64,000 nucleotides of DNA from Capra hircus. Taxonomy: Eukaryota > Chordata > Mammalia > Artiodactyla > Bovidae. The position numbers were made by a program, and so were the translations under genes. Positions 60,657 to 64,000 of the stretch are shown in pieces; within the stretch, counting starts at the first letter, position 1, and every line of letters begins with the position of its first letter. The stretch covers positions 42,640,134 through 42,704,133 of the forward strand of contig NC_030831.1 of NCBI RefSeq assembly GCF_001704415.2, given 5' to 3'. The notes beneath the pieces were generated by a model. The model saw only the letters and a program-made list of their open reading frames with translations. It was not told where the DNA came from and ran no database searches.

Positions 60657-60925
60657 AAACAATGAAAAGGGGGTGTTGCAATGAAAAAAATGTGATGAAC
60701 ACGGAGCAGGTGGTTCAGCCAGCACAGCCCCCAATCTGAACTCCGTTACATCCGGGTCCACAGAGCTGGCTTGACAAGAGCCGAGAGATCCTGGTGATTT
60801 TTAGCGACCTGAAGAGATCCGGGGCCACCATTCTAGGAACTACCTCACTTCACAGGCCAGTACATCTCTTCCCGGTTGTGGTTCAAAGTGCAGGAATATT
60901 GGGAAAGAGCTGTGAAACCTTTGAG

Positions 60926-61135
60926 GGTTTCCCAGGTGGTGCTAGCTGTAAAGAACCAAAGTAGGAGACATAAGAGATGTGGGTTCGATCCCTGGGTCGG
61001 GAAGATCCCCTGGAGAAAGGCATGGCAACCTACAGTATTCTTGCCTGGAGAATCCCATGGACAGAGAAGCCTGGTGGGCTACAATTCATGGGGTTGCAAA
61101 AAATCGGACATGACTGAGCAACTTAGCACGCACAT
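60926..61135 (+). mobile_element. Bov-tA SINE
   Basis: Head GGTTTCCCAGGTGGTGCTAG, GGGTTCGATCCCTGGG, a body with a small deletion (CAACCTACAGTATTC) and end GACATGACTGAGCAACTTAGC. The flanks TGAAACCTTTG and TGAAACATTTG look like a one-mismatch target-site duplication. Confidence 0.9.
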
Positions 61136-61912
61136 GAAACATTTGGGCATGTCTGGCCCCTTCCTATCTGTGAGAAACTTACAGCACTTCACCTGCATCC
61201 CTGCTTAATGATTTAATTCGGATGCATTAACAGAGAGAGGGGAAAAAAAAGAGTCCTGGTTTGTCTTTGTGCTGGCTCAAGATTTACAGAACTTTTGGAG
61301 GCTTTGGCTGACTGCAGCCTCCCAGCTGCTGCTGAAAAGGTCTTTGTGTAAACACCCCCGGCAGTAACCACAGCTGCGGCGCACGGCAGAGCCACAGAAA
61401 AAAAATCCCTGTTTATGTGAGGAGCTGGAGCGTCTTGCCTCAGTGCCCTGCTGAGATGCGGGCTCCGTAGAAGAAACCAGGTGACAGGGATGCTCCTAAG
61501 TGATGCTGATGCCCTGGTCTGTGTGATGGGGACCCGTCATTATCCTGGGTTTACTGGAGTCCAGAGTGGTGCAGAATCACCGCAGGGGCAAAGGCATCCT
61601 GGATGGTCTTGACAGGATTCCTACACCTTTTCCTGGACCTTCAAGGAAGGCTGGAGAGTCTGAGCAAAAGAGAAACAGCCCTTCCTGACTGCTTGCTGTG
61701 AACCATAATTTTGCATTTCCGAAGTTTCACATTTGGGAGCCATTTCAAACGAGGCACAAGCAGGAAACTGGGCTCACACACTCACATCTCACCTTTGAGG
61801 GTCTGGGAAGAAGAGGGTCCAAGGTGGGTTGGGAGGGGGAAGGGCTCTCACCCTACTCTTGGCCCCATTTGCAACCAGCCCTCAGAGGAGAGGCTGCTGT
61901 TCCCGCCTACAG
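61136..61912. other. Intron sequence, no gene
   Basis: No repeat or exon recognised. 61400-61880 is moderately GC-rich. Confidence 0.5.
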
Positions 61913-62027
61913 ATTATTTTATTTTACTGAAGTATATTTGATTTACAATATCGTGTTAGCTTCAGGTGTAGAGCAGAGTGACTCAGTAATACATATATAC
62001 ATATTCTTTCTCAGATTCTTTTCCCTC
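61913..62027 (-). mobile_element. Bovine-type LINE-1 3' end fragment
   Basis: Reversed L1 terminus: TTTTACTGAAGTATATTTG, ATTTACAATATCGTGTTAGC, TTCAGGTGTAGAGCAGAGTG. It directly precedes a BovB fragment. Confidence 0.8.
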
Positions 62028-62034
62028 ATCTTGT

Positions 62035-62366
62035 TGTTGCTGTTGTTCAGTCGCTAAGCTGTGTCCATGTCCGACTCTTTGCAAACCCAGGGACTGCAGC
62101 ATGCCAGGCTTCTCTGTCCTTCACTATCTCTGGAAGTTTGCTCAAATTTGTGTCCATTGAGTCAGTGTGCTATCTAACCATCTCATCCTCTGCTGCCCCC
62201 TTCTCCTTTTGCCTTCAATCTTTCCCAGCATCAGGGTCTTTTCCAGTGAGTCGGCTCTTCACGTCAGGTGGCCAAAGTTGCTTCAGCTTCAGCAACAGTC
62301 CTTCCAGTGCATATTCAGAGGTGATTTCCTTCAGAATTGACTGCTTTGATCTCCTTGCAGCCCATG
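62035..62366 (-). mobile_element. Older BovB-like (RTE) 3' fragment
   Basis: Reversed diverged BovB 3' end: TTGTTCAGTCGCTAAGCTG, GGACTGCAGCATGCCAGGCTT, CATCAGGGTCTTTTCCAGTG, GTCAGGTGGCCAAAG. It is of the same older type as 53822-54122, which has the opposite orientation. Confidence 0.88.
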
Positions 62367-62549
62367 TGGCTACCCCTTGGCAAACCCTATGATATCTCCT
62401 TAAACAAAGAACTAGCGAGATGATAGACATGTTTATACCTTTTAATATTTACAACTAAAAATGTCTTCCAAAACCCCATTAATTTACAACTTGAAACTTA
62501 TGAAACTGATATAGTTGACTGCTTTTGCTTATAAAAACCATTTCATAGG

Positions 62550-62750
62550 ATGTGTCCCTGGTGACTCAGACGGTGAAGAATCTGCCAATAATGCAGGAGA
62601 CCTGGGTTTGATCCATGGGTCAGGAAGATCCCCTGGAGAAGGGCATGGCTACCCATTCCACTATTCTTACCTGGAGAATCCCATGGACAGAAGAGCCTGG
62701 TGGGCTAGCTACAGTCCATGGGGTCACAAAGAGTCAGACAGGACTGAGGA
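62550..62750 (+). mobile_element. Bov-tA SINE
   Basis: Diverged head (TGTCCCTGGTGACTCAGACGG), standard body with a TAGC insertion (GGGCTAGCTACAGTCC) and end CAGACAGGACTGAGGAC. Confidence 0.9.
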
Positions 62751-62755
62751 CTAAG

Positions 62756-64000
62756 TACATAGGACTCAACATAACAGAAGCACATTTTTTAAGGAACCTT
62801 AGTAACTGCACTTCATTACTTTACTGAGCATGCAAAAAGTGTGGAAGGAGCAGCTACTGCAGCTGAGCACATTTCAGGCCCTGAGTAAAAACCTGGGAGC
62901 AGAGCGTCCGTGGTCTGTGCCCACCTGCAGTGTATAGTCTAGGGCCGAAGAGAAGCAACAGGGACAGCAATGTGATTAAAACTTAAAGCAAAGTTTTAAG
63001 AAATAAAAGAAAGGAGAAGAATGCTTCGAACTAAGAGGTGCGGGGGCATCACCTGGAGTCACAGTCGACTATCCTTGCAAAGCTCTCAGCCCACGCTAAC
63101 CTAGTAGCAGATGCCACGTTCCAGGAATCACAACTTTCCTAACACTTTGGAGGACGGGGTTGGTAGTACGTCCTAATGGGAAGTGAGTCACTTAACACAG
63201 CATCTTAGAAACCTCTTCTTCCTCACATTAGCCCAGGCTCAGGTCCTTGGAGAGGCCCCAGTCACTCTCTGAGCAGAAGAAGCAGGGTTCTGTGCCGTGA
63301 CTCAGTGCTGGGGGCTGGCACTGGCCCTTCAGCAGCTTCCAGGAGGAGGGAAAAATGATGCTCGCTCTCCTACAGCAGGAAGATCTCACCTCACTTTCTG
63401 TCCGAGCAGTTTCAGGATCAAGCTTCTGCAATTGCAATGTTTCGATTCTCTTTTTTTTTTTTTTTAAGAAAGTCATGCAAACTTTACAGCTCATAATCCT
63501 TCATTGGATTTATAAAGGTGGAGCTGGCTTTGGAATGTCTCCTGGAGCTTGTTCTCATGAAACTGCTTTTTAACACACTCCTCAAAAGAGAAAGAGAGGA
63601 TCCTAGAAGGGAGGTTCAGAAGTGTTCAGACTGAAACGCGCTCTCAGTGCAGTGCTGCTCTTGTCAAAATCCTGGCCTTCGTTGTCTCCTCCTTTCTGCT
63701 GATGTGAGGGCTGGCTAACTTTCCTGGCCAGGGGAAGTTCAAGGTCTGGCATCAAAACTGACACTTTTGCCAAGACTAAAATACCTGGGGCTCGAATTTC
63801 AGCCCCTGAACGTAGGAAGGAAGCTGTCCGATGTCATCACTTCAGGCCAGCTATCAGCAACTTGACCCACAGAACATACCTGTGCTGGAGATAAGAGAAG
63901 CCAAACGTTGCAGCCAGGTCTCACCAGGCTCTGCTCAAAGGGTTGTGTGCACACGAGTCAACAGAGCTCCCATCCGTGGGGAACCTGCCCCAGCAGCCCC
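62756..64000. other. Intron sequence, no gene
   Basis: Unique-looking DNA with a T run at 63451-63466. I looked here on the minus strand for the PIEZO2 exon preceding the 43-nt exon (TTMQGHTGRLL... region) and did not see it. Confidence 0.5.

Noticed and set aside
2729..62750. tRNA genes suggested by A/B-box-like segments
   Set aside because: These are the tRNA-derived heads of Bov-tA and CHR SINEs, lacking a foldable full tRNA and followed by SINE bodies.
53148..64000. The PIEZO2 exon preceding the 43-nt exon
   Set aside because: Searched by eye on the minus strand for the expected MQGHTGRLLKS...APGYN coding sequence and not found; it probably lies above 64000.

Overview
The window is mammalian nuclear DNA from a ruminant, most likely a bovid. 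It is packed with ruminant-specific repeats: about 20 tRNA-derived Bov-tA/BovA-type SINEs, eight fragments of the RTE retrotransposon BovB, one CHR-type SINE and several bovine-type LINE-1 3' ends. There are no operons, ribosome-binding sites or intact intronless genes.

The only host gene I can support is PIEZO2, the mechanically activated cation channel, on the minus strand. Four coding exons are visible. In transcript order they are 53147-53105 (43 nt), 30888-30726 (163 nt), 16433-16223 (211 nt) and 14864-14651 (214 nt). Every boundary has a canonical AG acceptor and GT donor. The phases join without error (2+13 codons+2; 1+54 codons; 70 codons+1; 2+70 codons+2), giving one open frame over about human residues 96-306 (numbering from memory). 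This is the N-terminal, distal end of the Piezo blade. The introns between them are 22,216, 14,292 and 1,358 bp. Earlier and later exons must lie outside: at least 10.8 kb of the preceding intron (53148-64000) and 14.6 kb of the following intron (1-14650) fill the rest of the window.

Layout by region. 1-14650 is the downstream intron, with L1 debris (3.6-6.1 kb), a BovB (7.7-8.6 kb) and SINEs. 14651-16433 holds two exons around the short intron. 16434-30725 is an intron with SINEs, two BovB copies and microsatellites. 30726-30888 is an exon. 30889-53104 is the largest intron, with two long BovB copies, stacked L1 3' ends, a CHR SINE and a class II-like solo LTR lying in the same direction as PIEZO2. 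53105-53147 is a 43-nt exon that sits between two diverged copies of a ~220 bp direct repeat. 53148-64000 is an intron with young SINEs, two of which keep clear target-site duplications.

I found no evidence of a new multi-gene system. The observations most worth a second look are the direct repeat bracketing the 43-nt exon, the sense-oriented LTR with TATA and poly(A) motifs, the oppositely oriented BovB copies on either side of the 163-nt exon, and the divergent acidic linker in PIEZO2.
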